A stretch of 64,000 bases of DNA, taken from the NCBI RefSeq assembly GCF_006738645.1, contig NZ_AP019700.1, positions 1,748,001 to 1,812,000 of the forward strand, read 5' to 3'. Shown in pieces: positions 24,940 to 33,810 of this stretch. Within the stretch, counting starts at the first letter, position 1, and each line of letters opens with the position of its first letter. Source of the stretch: Stella humosa. GTDB taxonomy: Bacteria; Pseudomonadota; Alphaproteobacteria; ATCC43930; Allostellaceae. Under the pieces are notes generated by a model. It worked only from the letters and a program-made list of their open reading frames with translations. It was not told where the DNA came from and searched no databases. Made by a program: the position numbers and the translations under genes.

Positions 24940-25680
24940 ATGCCTCGTTATTTCCCCCGGGCGGCCCTGGCAGCCGCCCTCATGATCGCGACCCCGGTCG
25001 CGGCCGGCGCCCAGGCGCTGTCGCCGCAGCAGCGCCAGGAGGTCGAGACGGTGCTGCGCGACTATCTGAAGCGCAACCCGGAATTCCTGATCGAGGTGCT
25101 GCAGGCGGCCGAGGAGAAGCAGCAGCAGGCGCAGATGGTGCGTGCGCGCGAAACCATCGTGGCCGAGCGGCAACTGCTGACCGCCAACCCGGGCGACCCC
25201 GTCGCCGGCAACCCCAAGGGCGACGTCACGGTGGTCGAGTTCTTCGACTACAACTGCCCCTACTGCAAGCAGGTGAAGCCGGTCGTGGCCGGGGTGCTGG
25301 AGAAGGACCGCAAGGTCCGCATCGTCTACAAGGAATTCCCCATCCTGGGCCCGGCGTCGGAGTTCGCCGCGCGCGCGGCACTCGCCGCCCACAAGCAGGA
25401 CAAGTACCTGGCCTTCCACCACGCGCTGATGGGCAACAAGGCCCGTCTCAGCGAGGAATCGGTGCTGTCGACCGCCAAGGCGGTCGGCCTCGACGTCGAG
25501 CGGATGAAGCGCGACATGCAGGATCCCGGCATCGCCGCCCGCATCGCCGAGACGCGCGAGCTGGCGGTGCGCATCGGCATCCGCGGCACGCCCGCACTCG
25601 TCATCGGCGACGAGCTGCTGCCCAACGCCTTCGAGGCCGGCGCCATGGAAGCCATGATCGACAAGGCGCGCAAAGGGTGA
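24940..25680 (+). CDS. DsbA-family thiol-disulfide oxidoreductase
   Basis: The 246-residue protein has a signal peptide (ending ATPVAAGAQA), an N-terminal helical extension (residues 28-80) and a thioredoxin fold with active site C-P-Y-C (Cys106, Cys109) in FFDYNCPYCKQ and cis-Pro in IRGTPALVIGDELL. It resembles the Com1/DsbA-like periplasmic proteins common in alphaproteobacteria, which oxidise or isomerise disulfides. AGGAG lies upstream of the ATG. It is transcribed alone. Confidence 0.92.
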   Translation: MPRYFPRAALAAALMIATPVAAGAQALSPQQRQEVETVLRDYLKRNPEFLIEVLQAAEEKQQQAQMVRARETIVAERQLLTANPGDPVAGNPKGDVTVVEFFDYNCPYCKQVKPVVAGVLEKDRKVRIVYKEFPILGPASEFAARAALAAHKQDKYLAFHHALMGNKARLSEESVLSTAKAVGLDVERMKRDMQDPGIAARIAETRELAVRIGIRGTPALVIGDELLPNAFEAGAMEAMIDKARKG

Positions 25681-25768
25681 GGGGGCGGTGCCACGGCCGC
25701 GGCCCGTTCGCGGCCGGCATGTGACCTTCGCATGACGGCGATGGCGGCGACGGGCTAGCGTCGCCGCC

Positions 25769-26623
25769 ATGACGATTGATCTGGGGGTAGGGGCGCTCGT
25801 TCTCGTGGGCGCCCTTCTTCATGCCGGCTGGAACGCGATGGTGAAGGCGGGCGACGACCGCCTCGTGGCGCTGGCGGCCGTGTTCTTTGCCAGCGGCGTG
25901 GCCGGGCTGGCCGCATTGCCGTTCGTGCCGGTGCCGGCTGCTGCCGCCTGGCCATGGCTGGCCGCCTCGGTCGCGATCCATGTGCTCTATGTCGCGGGCC
26001 TGGTCGGTGCCTACACCCATGGCGACCTCAGCCGGGTCTACCCGCTGGCGCGCGGCTGCGGGCCGCTGCTGGTGGCGCTGGTGGCCGGCCGCCTGGTGGG
26101 CGAGCATCTGACTCTTTTTCAGGTCGCGGGTCTGCTGCTGGCGTCGGCTGGGATCATCGGGCTGGCGATGGAGCCGGGCGCGTTCGGCGTCGGCCGCCGC
26201 GGTACGCTGTGGGCACTTTTCACCGGCGCCACCATAGCCGGATACACCGTGGCCGACGGCATGGGCGGGCGGGCGTCGGGCGACGCCATCGGCTACACGG
26301 CCTGGCTCTTCGCCTGCCAGATCCCGTTCGTGCCGCTTTATGCCTGGCTGCGCCGACCGGCCGCCGTGCGCGCCTACTTGACCGGCGGGCAGTGGAAGCG
26401 CGGGACGGGTGGCGGCATGGTGGCGCTCGCCAGCTACGGCATCGCCATCTGGGCGATGAGCGTCGCCCCGATGGCGCTGGTGGCCGCGCTCCGCGAGACC
26501 TCGGTCCTGTTCGCGGCCCTGATCGGCACGCTGATCCTGCGCGAGGCGATGGGCACCTGGCGCATCGGGGCCGCCATCCTGGTGGTGGCGGGGCAGTTGC
26601 TGATGAACCTGGGGACCGCCTGA
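25769..26623 (+). CDS. EamA/DMT-family transporter
   Basis: The 284-residue protein is almost entirely hydrophobic, with about ten membrane helices arranged as two EamA repeats. It begins VLVGALLHAGWNAMVKAGDD, a common start for this group, and ends LIGTLILREAMGTWRIGAAILVVAGQLLMNL. DMT transporters move metabolites or drugs; nothing here indicates the substrate. The convergent downstream gene encodes ornithine decarboxylase, which does not by itself imply polyamine transport. Confidence 0.88.
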   Translation: MTIDLGVGALVLVGALLHAGWNAMVKAGDDRLVALAAVFFASGVAGLAALPFVPVPAAAAWPWLAASVAIHVLYVAGLVGAYTHGDLSRVYPLARGCGPLLVALVAGRLVGEHLTLFQVAGLLLASAGIIGLAMEPGAFGVGRRGTLWALFTGATIAGYTVADGMGGRASGDAIGYTAWLFACQIPFVPLYAWLRRPAAVRAYLTGGQWKRGTGGGMVALASYGIAIWAMSVAPMALVAALRETSVLFAALIGTLILREAMGTWRIGAAILVVAGQLLMNLGTA

Positions 26624-26635
26624 CGGATATGGAAA

Positions 26636-26664
26636 GGGCGGCCTTCCTTGCGGAAGGGCCGCCC
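26636..26664 (-). terminator. Hairpin terminator after ornithine decarboxylase
   Basis: GGGCGGCCTTCC and GGAAGGGCCGCCC pair with one bulged G and a 4-base loop. On the minus strand the stem is followed by TTTCC, so it favours ending the decarboxylase transcript; it also lies just after the EamA stop on the other strand. Confidence 0.65.
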
Positions 26665-26695
26665 CGGTCGCAAGCGGCGGGCTGGCGCCCGCCCG

Positions 26696-27826
26696 TCAGA
26701 TGTAGTGCTCGGCCAGGGGCGGGAAGCCGTTGAAGCCCACGGCCGAATAGCTGGTCGTGTAGGCGCCGGTCGCGTGGATCTCGACCTTGTCGCCAATGCG
26801 CAGTGCCGTCGGCAGCTTGTAGTCGGCCTTGTCGTACAGCACGTCGGCGCTGTCGCAGGTCGGGCCGGCCAGCACCACCGCACCGGTCTCGCCACCGTCA
26901 TGGGGCGTGCGGATACGGTACTGGATCGACTCGTCCATCGTCTCGGCCAGCCCGCCGAACTTGCCGATGTCGAGGAAGACCCAGCGGCGATTCTCCTGGT
27001 AGCCCTTCTCAGAGATCAGCACGACCTCCGACTGGATGATGCCGGCATCGCCGGTCATGCCACGGCCGGGCTCGATGATCAGGCGCGGCATGCGGTTGCC
27101 GAAATGCCGCTCGACGGCGCGGTTGATCGCGTCGGCATAGGCCTCCAGCGCGGGGATGTCGCGGCGGTACTGCGCTGGGAAACCCCCGCCCAGGTTCAGC
27201 ATGCGCAGCTCGATCCCAGCCTCGTTCAACTGGGTGAAGACCATCATGGTGCGGCCGATGGCGATGTCCCACTGCTCCAGGTCGGTCTGCTGCGAGCCGA
27301 CATGGAACGACAGGCCATAGGGGTCGAGGCCGAGGTCGCGGGCCTGCAGCATCAGGTCGCGCGCCATCTCCAGCTCGCAGCCGAACTTGCGGTTCAGCGG
27401 CCATTCGGCGCCCGCACAATCCATCAGCACGCGGCAGAACACGCGCGAGCCGGGGGCGGCCGCGGCCAGCTTCTCCAGTTCGGCCCGGCTGTCGAACGCG
27501 AACAGGTCGACGCCGCGGGCAAAGGCGGCCGCGATGTCGGACTGCTTCTTGATCGTGTTGCCGAACGACAGGCGCTCGGCCGGCGCGCCGGCCGACAGGC
27601 AGAGGTCGATCTCATGGATGCTGGCCGTGTCGAAGCACGAGCCCTTCTCGGCCAGCAGGCGCACGACCGGAACCGCCGGGTTCGCCTTCACGGCATAGTA
27701 GATTTCGGCGCGAGGCAGCAGCCGGTGCAGGCGATCGTAATTCTCGCCAACCACGTCGAGGTCGACGACGAGGCACGGGGTAGCGGGCTGCTGATCGCGC
27801 AGGAATCGGCGAATCTTGTCGGTCAT
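26696..27826 (-). CDS. Ornithine decarboxylase, fold type III (alanine racemase-like)
   Basis: The 376-residue protein has the PLP Lys47 in YYAVKANPAV, the glycine loop LNLGGGFPAQY, and the C-terminal catalytic segment GPTCDSADVLYD followed by GAYTTSYSAVGFNGFPP. These are features of the eukaryote-like ornithine (or ornithine/lysine) decarboxylases that make putrescine (or cadaverine) in alphaproteobacteria. A good ribosome site (GGGAGG at 27835-27840) precedes the ATG. A leader of about 360 bases with a short ORF and hairpins lies upstream, suggesting regulated expression. Confidence 0.92.
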   Translation of the reverse strand: MTDKIRRFLRDQQPATPCLVVDLDVVGENYDRLHRLLPRAEIYYAVKANPAVPVVRLLAEKGSCFDTASIHEIDLCLSAGAPAERLSFGNTIKKQSDIAAAFARGVDLFAFDSRAELEKLAAAAPGSRVFCRVLMDCAGAEWPLNRKFGCELEMARDLMLQARDLGLDPYGLSFHVGSQQTDLEQWDIAIGRTMMVFTQLNEAGIELRMLNLGGGFPAQYRRDIPALEAYADAINRAVERHFGNRMPRLIIEPGRGMTGDAGIIQSEVVLISEKGYQENRRWVFLDIGKFGGLAETMDESIQYRIRTPHDGGETGAVVLAGPTCDSADVLYDKADYKLPTALRIGDKVEIHATGAYTTSYSAVGFNGFPPLAEHYI

Positions 27827-27834
27827 CGAAACGG

Positions 27835-27945
27835 CCTCCCAGCCGAATGCGACGCCTCCTCCCGTTGACGGGAAGAGTCGAGGCGGTAACTAGCGATTTT
27901 CGATCTGGTGGACCCGCCGCATGCGGGTCCCAAGCGCGCGCGGTA
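27835..27945 (-). promoter_or_regulatory. Structured leader before ornithine decarboxylase
   Basis: On the minus strand two hairpins follow the leader ORF: a perfect 8-bp stem (GGACCCGC / GCGGGTCC, 27910-27930) and a 9-bp stem CTCTTCCCG-TCAA-CGGGAGGAG (27856-27877). The 3' arm of the second contains a purine-rich sequence like a ribosome-binding site, about 30 bases before the decarboxylase ATG. Rfam describes a speF leader family upstream of alphaproteobacterial ornithine decarboxylase genes; this may be a member, but I cannot compare it with the model. Confidence 0.55.
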
Positions 27946-28089
27946 TCAGATCCGCGACGCGGTCATACTCGAAGGGAGGACGAATTCGTGCAGCGTGACG
28001 ACGCGGGTCGCCCGACAGGGGTAAAACGGGGTGAGAATGTCGGACGACGCGGGGTAACGCGACGCCGCTCCTCGGCAAACAGCGAACAT
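27946..28089 (-). CDS. 47-codon leader ORF upstream of ornithine decarboxylase
   Basis: An ATG preceded by AGGAGG at ideal distance (28095-28100) opens a 47-codon frame that begins MFAVCRGAASRYPASSD and ends SSMTASRI, with its stop 119 bases before the decarboxylase ATG. It has the best Shine-Dalgarno in the region. It holds four Tyr/Phe near Pro or Cys and a central Arg-rich part but no signal peptide or known motif. I infer a regulatory peptide whose translation controls folding of the downstream hairpins. It could be a real small protein, or an accidental ORF. Confidence 0.5.
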   Translation of the reverse strand: MFAVCRGAASRYPASSDILTPFYPCRATRVVTLHEFVLPSSMTASRI

Positions 28090-28198
28090 TGCTACCTCCT
28101 CTTGACTGGCCGTCGCTGCAAGGCTGACGGGGGAAGTACGCCTAACGTCGTTGCTTGTCCTGGAACAGCCAGGGGCACGTGCGATTGCGCAGGCCGGC

Positions 28199-28226
28199 TA
28201 TATAAGCCAAGCGCAGGATTTGAAAA
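28199..28226 (-). promoter_or_regulatory. Possible promoter of the ornithine decarboxylase leader
   Basis: TTTTCA (28221-28226, read on the minus strand) and TATATA (28199-28204) are separated by 16 bases. Transcription starting a few bases beyond would give a 5' leader of about 365 bases that contains the 47-codon ORF. The segment is AT-rich compared with its surroundings. Confidence 0.4.
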
Positions 28227-28334
28227 GCGGATTCTGTACTTTCCGGGGGAGTTTTTTGGCTTGTCGGAGTCGTCCGGGACGGGCGGTCGCCGCCGCGTTG
28301 CGGGGGGCTCGCCCCATGCTATAAGGACGCCGCC

Positions 28335-28352
28335 ATGAAAGCGGACGCATAA
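28335..28352 (+). CDS. Five-codon micro-ORF directly before aroQ
   Basis: AAGGA followed by ATG AAA GCG GAC GCA TAA lies 3 bases before the aroQ GTG start, which itself has no clear ribosome site. Translation of the micro-ORF could deliver ribosomes to the GTG by re-initiation. It may also be chance. Confidence 0.3.
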   Translation: MKADA

Positions 28353-28355
28353 GAC

Positions 28356-28814
28356 GTGACCGACCCGACGATCCTTGTCCTGAACGGGCCCAACCTCAAC
28401 CTCCTGGGCGTGCGCGAGCCGTCCCTCTACGGCAGCGCCACGCTGGGCGATGTCGAGGAAGCCTGTCGCGAGCGGGCCGGCCTGCTCGGCTATGATGTCG
28501 ACTTCCGGCAGTCGAACCACGAGGGCACCCTGATCGACTGGATCCAGGAGGCGCGCGGCAGCGCCATCGGCATCGTGCTGAATGCCGGCGCCTACACCCA
28601 CACGTCGGTCGCCATCCGCGATGCGCTGAAGTCGGCCGACTTGCCGGTCATCGAGGTCCACCTGTCGAACGTCTTCAAGCGCGAGCCCTTCCGTCACCAT
28701 TCCTACATCTCGGACGTCGCCGCCGGCGTCATCTGCGGCTTCGGCACGAACAGCTATGTTCTGGCGATCGAGGCGCTCGCCGGCATCGTCGACGCCGCCA
28801 AGGAGGACGCATGA
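28356..28814 (+). CDS. aroQ: 3-dehydroquinate dehydratase, type II
   Basis: The 152-residue protein opens [21 protein letters not shown], the type II signature with the catalytic Tyr, and contains [30 protein letters not shown] and [19 protein letters not shown], which hold the substrate-binding and catalytic His residues. It converts 3-dehydroquinate to 3-dehydroshikimate in the shikimate pathway. The start is a GTG without a strong ribosome site. The stop overlaps the accB start by 4 bases (ATGA). Confidence 0.96.
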   Translation: MTDPTILVLNGPNLNLLGVREPSLYGSATLGDVEEACRERAGLLGYDVDFRQSNHEGTLIDWIQEARGSAIGIVLNAGAYTHTSVAIRDALKSADLPVIEVHLSNVFKREPFRHHSYISDVAAGVICGFGTNSYVLAIEALAGIVDAAKEDA

Positions 28815-29269
28815 AGCGGACCCAGCCGCTGGCCGTGGACGAGGAACTCGTCCGCACGCTGGCCCGCCTGCTCGACGAGACCGGCCTGACGGAGATCGAG
28901 GCCCAGGCCGGCGACGCGCGCATCCGCATCGCCCGGGCGCCGGCCGCCCAGGTGATCCATGCCGGCCCGGCCGTGGCTGCGGCACCGGGCCCGGTCGTGG
29001 CGGCAGCCCCCGCGGCGGTGGCCGCGGCCGATGACCCGGGTGCCATCAAGTCGCCCATGGTCGGCACCGTCTATCTGTCGCCGCAGCCGAACGCGCCGCC
29101 CTTCGTGGCCGCGGGCGATCGGGTCGCCGCCGGCCAGACGCTGATGATCGTCGAGGCGATGAAGGTCATGAACCCGATCACGGCGCCGCGCGCCGGCACC
29201 GTGCGCGCGGTGCTGGTCGATGACGGCCAGCCGGTCGAGTTCGGGCAGCCGCTCACGATCCTCGACTAG
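28811..29269 (+). CDS. accB: Biotin carboxyl carrier protein of acetyl-CoA carboxylase
   Basis: The 152-residue protein has an N-terminal helical part (1-45), an Ala/Pro-rich linker (46-75) and a C-terminal biotinyl domain with the E-A-M-K-V-M motif, Lys118 being the biotin site. It carries carboxyl groups between AccC and AccA/AccD for malonyl-CoA synthesis. It overlaps aroQ by 4 bases and precedes accC by 19 bases, the usual alphaproteobacterial order. Confidence 0.97.
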   Translation: MKRTQPLAVDEELVRTLARLLDETGLTEIEAQAGDARIRIARAPAAQVIHAGPAVAAAPGPVVAAAPAAVAAADDPGAIKSPMVGTVYLSPQPNAPPFVAAGDRVAAGQTLMIVEAMKVMNPITAPRAGTVRAVLVDDGQPVEFGQPLTILD

Positions 29270-29288
29270 GCCGGAACCGGCCCCGCCG

Positions 29289-30641
29289 ATGTTCGAGAAG
29301 ATCCTGATCGCCAACCGCGGCGAGATCGCGCTGCGCATCCTGCGCGCCTGCCGCGAGATGGGCATCCAGACGGTGGCCGTGCATTCCACCGCCGACGCCG
29401 ATTCGATGCATGTGCGCCTGGCGGACGAATCCGTCTGCATCGGCCCGGCCTCGGCCCGGGAAAGCTACCTCAACGTGCCCGCCATCCTGACGGCGGCCAC
29501 CATCACCAACGCCGACGCCATCCATCCCGGCCTGGGGTTCCTGGCCGAGAACGCCGATTTCGCGGCGATGGTGGAAGAGCACGGCTTCACCTTCATCGGC
29601 CCGACGCCCGAGCATATCCGCCTGATGGGCGACAAGGTGCAGGCCAAGACCGAGGCCCGGCGCCTGGGCCTGCCGACCGTGCCCGACTCCGACGGGGCGG
29701 TGGCGACGGTGGAAGCCGCGCTGGAGGCGGCCGCCCGCATCGGCTACCCGGTGCTGGTGAAGGCGGCCGGCGGCGGCGGCGGCCGCGGCATGCGGGTCGC
29801 GCTCGACGAGAGCCAACTGCGCGGCGCGTTCTCGATCGCGCGGTCGGAGGCCAAGGCCTTCTTCAGCAACGACGCGGTCTATCTCGAGAAGTACCTGATG
29901 CGGCCCCGGCACATCGAGGTGCAGGTGCTGGCGGACGGGCAGGGCGGCGTGGTCCATCTGGGCGAGCGCGACTGCTCCATCCAGCGCAACCACCAGAAGA
30001 TCCTGGAGGAGGCGCTGTCGCCGGCGCTCAACGCCGAGCAGCGCGAGGATATCGGCCGCCGCGTCACCGATGCCATCCGCGAGATCGGCTATCGCGGCGT
30101 CGGCACGATCGAGTTCCTCTACGAGGAAGGCGCCTTCTACTTCATCGAGATGAACACCCGCCTCCAGGTCGAGCACCCGATCAGCGAGATGGTGACCGGC
30201 ATCGACCTGGTGCGCGAGCAGATCCGCGTCGCCGCCGGGGCGACGCTGGGCTACGGCCAGGATGCCGTGCGCCTGTCGGGGCATGCGATCGAGTGCCGGA
30301 TCAACGCCGAGCATCCCGAGACCTTCCTGCCGTCGCCCGGCCGCATCACCGAATACCATGCGCCCGGGGGGCCGGGGGTGCGGGTCGATTCGCACCTGTT
30401 CTCGGGCTATGTCGTGCCCTCCAACTACGACAGCCTGGTGGCCAAGCTGATCGTCCATGGCAACACCCGCAACGAGTGCCTGATGCGCCTGCGCCGGGCC
30501 TTGGGCGAATATGCCGTGGGCGGGATCGAGACCAACCTGCCGCTGCACCGCCGCCTGCTCACCAACCGCGACTTCCTCGACGGCCACTACGACGTGCACT
30601 GGCTGGAGCGGTTCATGGCGGCCGAGCGCGGCGAAGCCTGA
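29289..30641 (+). CDS. accC: Biotin carboxylase subunit of acetyl-CoA carboxylase
   Basis: The 450-residue protein begins [17 protein letters not shown] and has the ATP-grasp glycine loop [13 protein letters not shown], the catalytic [13 protein letters not shown] and [16 protein letters not shown] segments, and a C-terminal biotin-carboxylase domain. It carboxylates the biotin of AccB using bicarbonate and ATP. The ATG at 29289 matches the family start; the longer open frame from 29220 overlaps accB and is not used. Confidence 0.97.
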   Translation: MFEKILIANRGEIALRILRACREMGIQTVAVHSTADADSMHVRLADESVCIGPASARESYLNVPAILTAATITNADAIHPGLGFLAENADFAAMVEEHGFTFIGPTPEHIRLMGDKVQAKTEARRLGLPTVPDSDGAVATVEAALEAAARIGYPVLVKAAGGGGGRGMRVALDESQLRGAFSIARSEAKAFFSNDAVYLEKYLMRPRHIEVQVLADGQGGVVHLGERDCSIQRNHQKILEEALSPALNAEQREDIGRRVTDAIREIGYRGVGTIEFLYEEGAFYFIEMNTRLQVEHPISEMVTGIDLVREQIRVAAGATLGYGQDAVRLSGHAIECRINAEHPETFLPSPGRITEYHAPGGPGVRVDSHLFSGYVVPSNYDSLVAKLIVHGNTRNECLMRLRRALGEYAVGGIETNLPLHRRLLTNRDFLDGHYDVHWLERFMAAERGEA

Positions 30642-30657
30642 CGCCGCCGCCGTCCCC

Positions 30658-31293
30658 ATGGGCGTGCTGACGCCCGAGATCCTGCTGCGGGCCTATGCCG
30701 TCGGCCTGTTCCCGATGGCCGAGACGGCCGACGACCCCGAACTGTTCTGGGTCGATCCCGACTGGCGCGGCGTGCTGCCGCTGGATGGCTTCCACCTGCC
30801 GCGCCGGCTGGCCCGGCGGGTGCGCCAAAATCCCTTTACCGTCACCGTCGACCAGGACTTCGCTGCCGTCGTCGACGGCTGCGCCGAGCGCACCGGCAGC
30901 CGGCGGGAAACCTGGATCAACGGCCAGATCCGCGAACTCTATGCCGCCCTCCACGCCATGGGCCGGGCCCACAGCGTAGAATGTTGGCGCGGCGGGCGCC
31001 TCGTGGGCGGCCTCTACGGCGTCCACATCGGTGCCGCCTTCTTCGGCGAGAGCATGTTCATGCGCGAGACCGACGCCAGCAAGGTGGCGCTGGTGCACCT
31101 GGTCGCCCGCCTGATCAAGGGCGGCTTCCGCCTGCTCGACACGCAGTTCGTGACCGACCACCTGGCCGGCTTCGGCACCGTGGAAGTGCCCAAGGCCCAG
31201 TATCGCCGGCTGCTCGCCCGCGCGATCGCGGTCGAGGCCGAGCTTCCGGCCGAGATGTCGGATGCGGATGCGCTGGCGGTGCTGGCTGGCTAA
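30658..31293 (+). CDS. aat: Leucyl/phenylalanyl-tRNA-protein transferase
   Basis: The 211-residue protein starts [19 protein letters not shown] and contains [57 protein letters not shown] and [15 protein letters not shown], all diagnostic of Aat. It adds Leu or Phe to proteins with N-terminal Arg or Lys, marking them for ClpAP (N-degron pathway). It follows accC by 16 bases in the aroQ-accB-accC-aat operon. Confidence 0.96.
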   Translation: MGVLTPEILLRAYAVGLFPMAETADDPELFWVDPDWRGVLPLDGFHLPRRLARRVRQNPFTVTVDQDFAAVVDGCAERTGSRRETWINGQIRELYAALHAMGRAHSVECWRGGRLVGGLYGVHIGAAFFGESMFMRETDASKVALVHLVARLIKGGFRLLDTQFVTDHLAGFGTVEVPKAQYRRLLARAIAVEAELPAEMSDADALAVLAG

Positions 31294-31308
31294 GAGATGC
31301 CGGCAGCG

Positions 31309-31728
31309 CTAGGGCTGCGAGGCATGGATCGGAAACATGCATTTCCGCTCGCTGGGGTACTCCAGGATCTCTCCCAGGGAGCAGAAGATCCCATGCGCCT
31401 CGTTGCCATTGTCGACGCACCGCATCTGAATCACGCCAGCGACGGCCCCCAAATTCTGGATCAGGACGCTTCGGCGGCACCATTTGGCGCCCTGGTACAG
31501 CCAGACATGATACCCGCGGCCATTGTCGCCGGAATGGTACGACGAGTGCACGTCGTGCTTGTTGGGATAGACCGTTCGCCGGACTTCGCCATGGACATCG
31601 AAGTCGATCGCGCCGGTCGTGAAATTCCCGATGTTGAATTCCGCATGCTCGTTGTACCCGAACGCTGCCGCCGGCGCGCCCATGCACGCAAGCGACGCGG
31701 CCGCGATGAGCCAGGAGCGCACCTTCAT
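31309..31728 (-). CDS. Small secreted protein, unknown
   Basis: The 139-residue product has a signal peptide (MKVRSWLIAAASLACMGAPAAA) and a mature part with four Cys (KWCRRS, MRCVDN, FCSLG, KCMFP) and many aromatic and His residues. No family recognised. It converges with aat, 15 bases apart, and is the last gene of a same-strand run with a hydratase and a small membrane protein. Confidence 0.6.
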   Translation of the reverse strand: MKVRSWLIAAASLACMGAPAAAFGYNEHAEFNIGNFTTGAIDFDVHGEVRRTVYPNKHDVHSSYHSGDNGRGYHVWLYQGAKWCRRSVLIQNLGAVAGVIQMRCVDNGNEAHGIFCSLGEILEYPSERKCMFPIHASQP

Positions 31729-31795
31729 CGTTTCCCCCGTTCGGTCGTGCTGCCGGCCAATAGTAGCGGACTTCGCACTTGCTCGCGAGATGGGG

Positions 31796-32554
31796 CTACC
31801 GCCCGTTGTAGTCCGGCGGTCGCTTCGCCTTGAAGGCGGCCAGGCCCTCGCGATAGTCGTCGCTGCCCCAGACGGCCTCGATGTCGGCCAGCGCCCGGCC
31901 GGCCTGCTCGGACGGCCCGCGCGGCAAGGCCTCGCCGACGAAGCGCTTCAGCGTGGTCAGCACCAGCGGCGCCATGCCGGCCAGCTTGCGCGCCCAGGCC
32001 TCCGCCTCGGCCAGGTGTTGGCCCGCCGGCACCACCTTGTTGACGAACCCCACCTCGTAGGCGCGCTGGGCCGTCATCGGCTCGCCCATCAGGATGAACT
32101 CCATCGCCACCTTGTGCGGGATGCGGGTGGCGAGCGAGCTGATCAGGCCGCCGGTGAACCCCAGCTTGGCCTCGGGGTAGGAGAATCGGGCCGTCTCGCT
32201 CGCGATGCAGAGGTCGCACATCTGCACCAGCACCACCGACCCGCCGACGCACCAGCCGGAAACCGCGGCGATGATCGGCTTCTCGACCTTGATCCCGACG
32301 CCCGGCATGAAGCGGCGCAGTTCCGGCGGCGCGTCGAGGTCGGCACCGGCGGAGAAGGCCTTCTCGCCGGCACCGGTTACGACCGCCACCCGGTCGTCGC
32401 TCGCATTGAAGCGCCGCCACGCCGCGGCCAGGCCCAGCGCCACGTCGGCATTGATGGAATTGGCCTTGGCCGGGTTGTTGATGGTGATGATCGCGACCCG
32501 GTCGCGCGATTCGTAGAGGACGGCCTCGGTGCTGGCGTCGGCTTCGGGCGGCAT
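31796..32554 (-). CDS. Enoyl-CoA hydratase/isomerase family protein
   Basis: The 252-residue protein has crotonase segments: RVAIITINNPAKANSIN, oxyanion loop AFSAGADLDAPPEL, helix GWCVGGSVVLVQMCDLCIAS and SYPEAKLGFTGGLISSLATRI. The last carries a Glu at the first catalytic position. The CoA substrate is unknown. It is a different branch from the hydratase at 16.5 kb. Confidence 0.88.
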   Translation of the reverse strand: MPPEADASTEAVLYESRDRVAIITINNPAKANSINADVALGLAAAWRRFNASDDRVAVVTGAGEKAFSAGADLDAPPELRRFMPGVGIKVEKPIIAAVSGWCVGGSVVLVQMCDLCIASETARFSYPEAKLGFTGGLISSLATRIPHKVAMEFILMGEPMTAQRAYEVGFVNKVVPAGQHLAEAEAWARKLAGMAPLVLTTLKRFVGEALPRGPSEQAGRALADIEAVWGSDDYREGLAAFKAKRPPDYNGR

Positions 32555-32580
32555 GCGGGGCTCCTGGTGTTGGCGCCGGG

Positions 32581-32841
32581 TCAGCGGCCGTTGCGCCGCT
32601 GCTCCTCCTCGACCTCCTCGCGGGTCGTGGTCGTCTCGTCATAGCCGCGCCGGCTGGAATAGAACACCAGCGCCATCAGGCCACCGCCGATCGCCAGCGT
32701 GAAGAAGACGCCGAGGCCCAGCGCGATCCAGCCATGCATTCCCAGGCGGATGTCGGCCATGCCGGACCAGATGGAGGCGGCGGCGAGCCCGGCGATGGCC
32801 AGCATGCCGAGCAGGATGACGGGTAGCAGCAGTCGATGCAC
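32581..32841 (-). CDS. Small two-helix membrane protein
   Basis: The 86-residue product has two hydrophobic segments (LLLPVILLGMLAIAGLAAAS and WIALGLGVFFTLAIGGGLMAL) and a charged tail rich in Thr and Glu (TTTTREEVEEEQRR). It lies 26 bases upstream of the enoyl-CoA hydratase gene on the same strand. Function unknown; similar small proteins are common in Rhodospirillales genomes. Confidence 0.65.
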   Translation of the reverse strand: MHRLLLPVILLGMLAIAGLAAASIWSGMADIRLGMHGWIALGLGVFFTLAIGGGLMALVFYSSRRGYDETTTTREEVEEEQRRNGR

Positions 32842-32957
32842 CTTGGCGGTCCTTTCTTGGGCTGCGCGCAGCAGGCATGGACGAGGCGGCGGCAGGGCGC
32901 AAGATGATTGGGCGTCGCACTGCCGCGATGCCGATATCGGGTGTAGGCTTCGCTCTC

Positions 32958-33803
32958 ATGTCCCAACGATCGCGCCTCGGCATCATCGGGCTGGTCGCAG
33001 CCGTGCTGGCCTTGCAGATGGCGACGCAGGTCCTTGCCGTCGAGCCCGTCGACCTGGAACTGGTACTGGCGGTCGACGTCTCCGGCTCCGTCGACCAGGA
33101 CGAGGCCCGCCTCCAGCGCGACGGCTATGTCGCCGCCCTGACCGACCCGCAGGTGATCGACGCCATCCGCGGCGGCCTGCACGGCCGGGTGGCGATCGCC
33201 TATGTGGAATGGGCCGGCTATCGCCACCGGCGCCTGGTGGCCGACTGGCACCTGGTGCGCGACCGGCCGACGGCCGAGGCGCTGGCGCGACGGATCGCGG
33301 CCGCGCCGATCGCGACCGGCGTCAGCACCTCGATCAGCGGGGCGATCCATTTCGCGCTGCCGATGTTCGGCGCGGGCGGCTTCCAGGGTGAGCGCCGCGT
33401 GATCGACATCTCCGGCGACGGCCCCAACAATGACGGGCCGGACGTGACCACCGCGCGGGACGCGGCGCTGGCGATGGGCGTCACCATCAACGGCCTGCCG
33501 ATCCTGAACGACCGCCCCAACGTCGCGGCCTTCCCCAGCCTCGACGACCTCGACGAGTACTATGACGGCTGCGTCATCGGCGGCCCCGGCGCCTTCATGG
33601 TCGTGGCCCAGGGTTTCGAGACCTTCGCCGCGGCCGTGAAGCGCAAGCTGATCCTGGAGATCGCCGCCCGGCCGGAGCCCGTGCGGGCGATCCCCGCCAG
33701 CAGCGCGCCGGGTATCCGACCGGTCGCCTACGACCGGGGCTGCGACATCGGCGAGCGGCAGTTGCGCCAGTACCTGCGCGGCCGCGGCGGGATGATGGAG
33801 TAG
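32958..33803 (+). CDS. DUF1194 (von Willebrand A-like) secreted protein
   Basis: The 281-residue product has a signal peptide (MSQRSRLGIIGLVAAVLALQ) followed by VDLELVLAVDVSGSVDQDE, a MIDAS motif D-x-S-G-S, then VSTSISGAIHFALPMF with the second metal-binding Ser/Thr and DISGDGPNNDGPDV. The family occurs in alphaproteobacteria and is thought to bind ligands through a divalent metal; its target is not known. I chose the ATG at 32958, whose N-terminus is a normal signal peptide. Confidence 0.85.
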   Translation: MSQRSRLGIIGLVAAVLALQMATQVLAVEPVDLELVLAVDVSGSVDQDEARLQRDGYVAALTDPQVIDAIRGGLHGRVAIAYVEWAGYRHRRLVADWHLVRDRPTAEALARRIAAAPIATGVSTSISGAIHFALPMFGAGGFQGERRVIDISGDGPNNDGPDVTTARDAALAMGVTINGLPILNDRPNVAAFPSLDDLDEYYDGCVIGGPGAFMVVAQGFETFAAAVKRKLILEIAARPEPVRAIPASSAPGIRPVAYDRGCDIGERQLRQYLRGRGGMME

Positions 33804-33810
33804 GGGCGGC

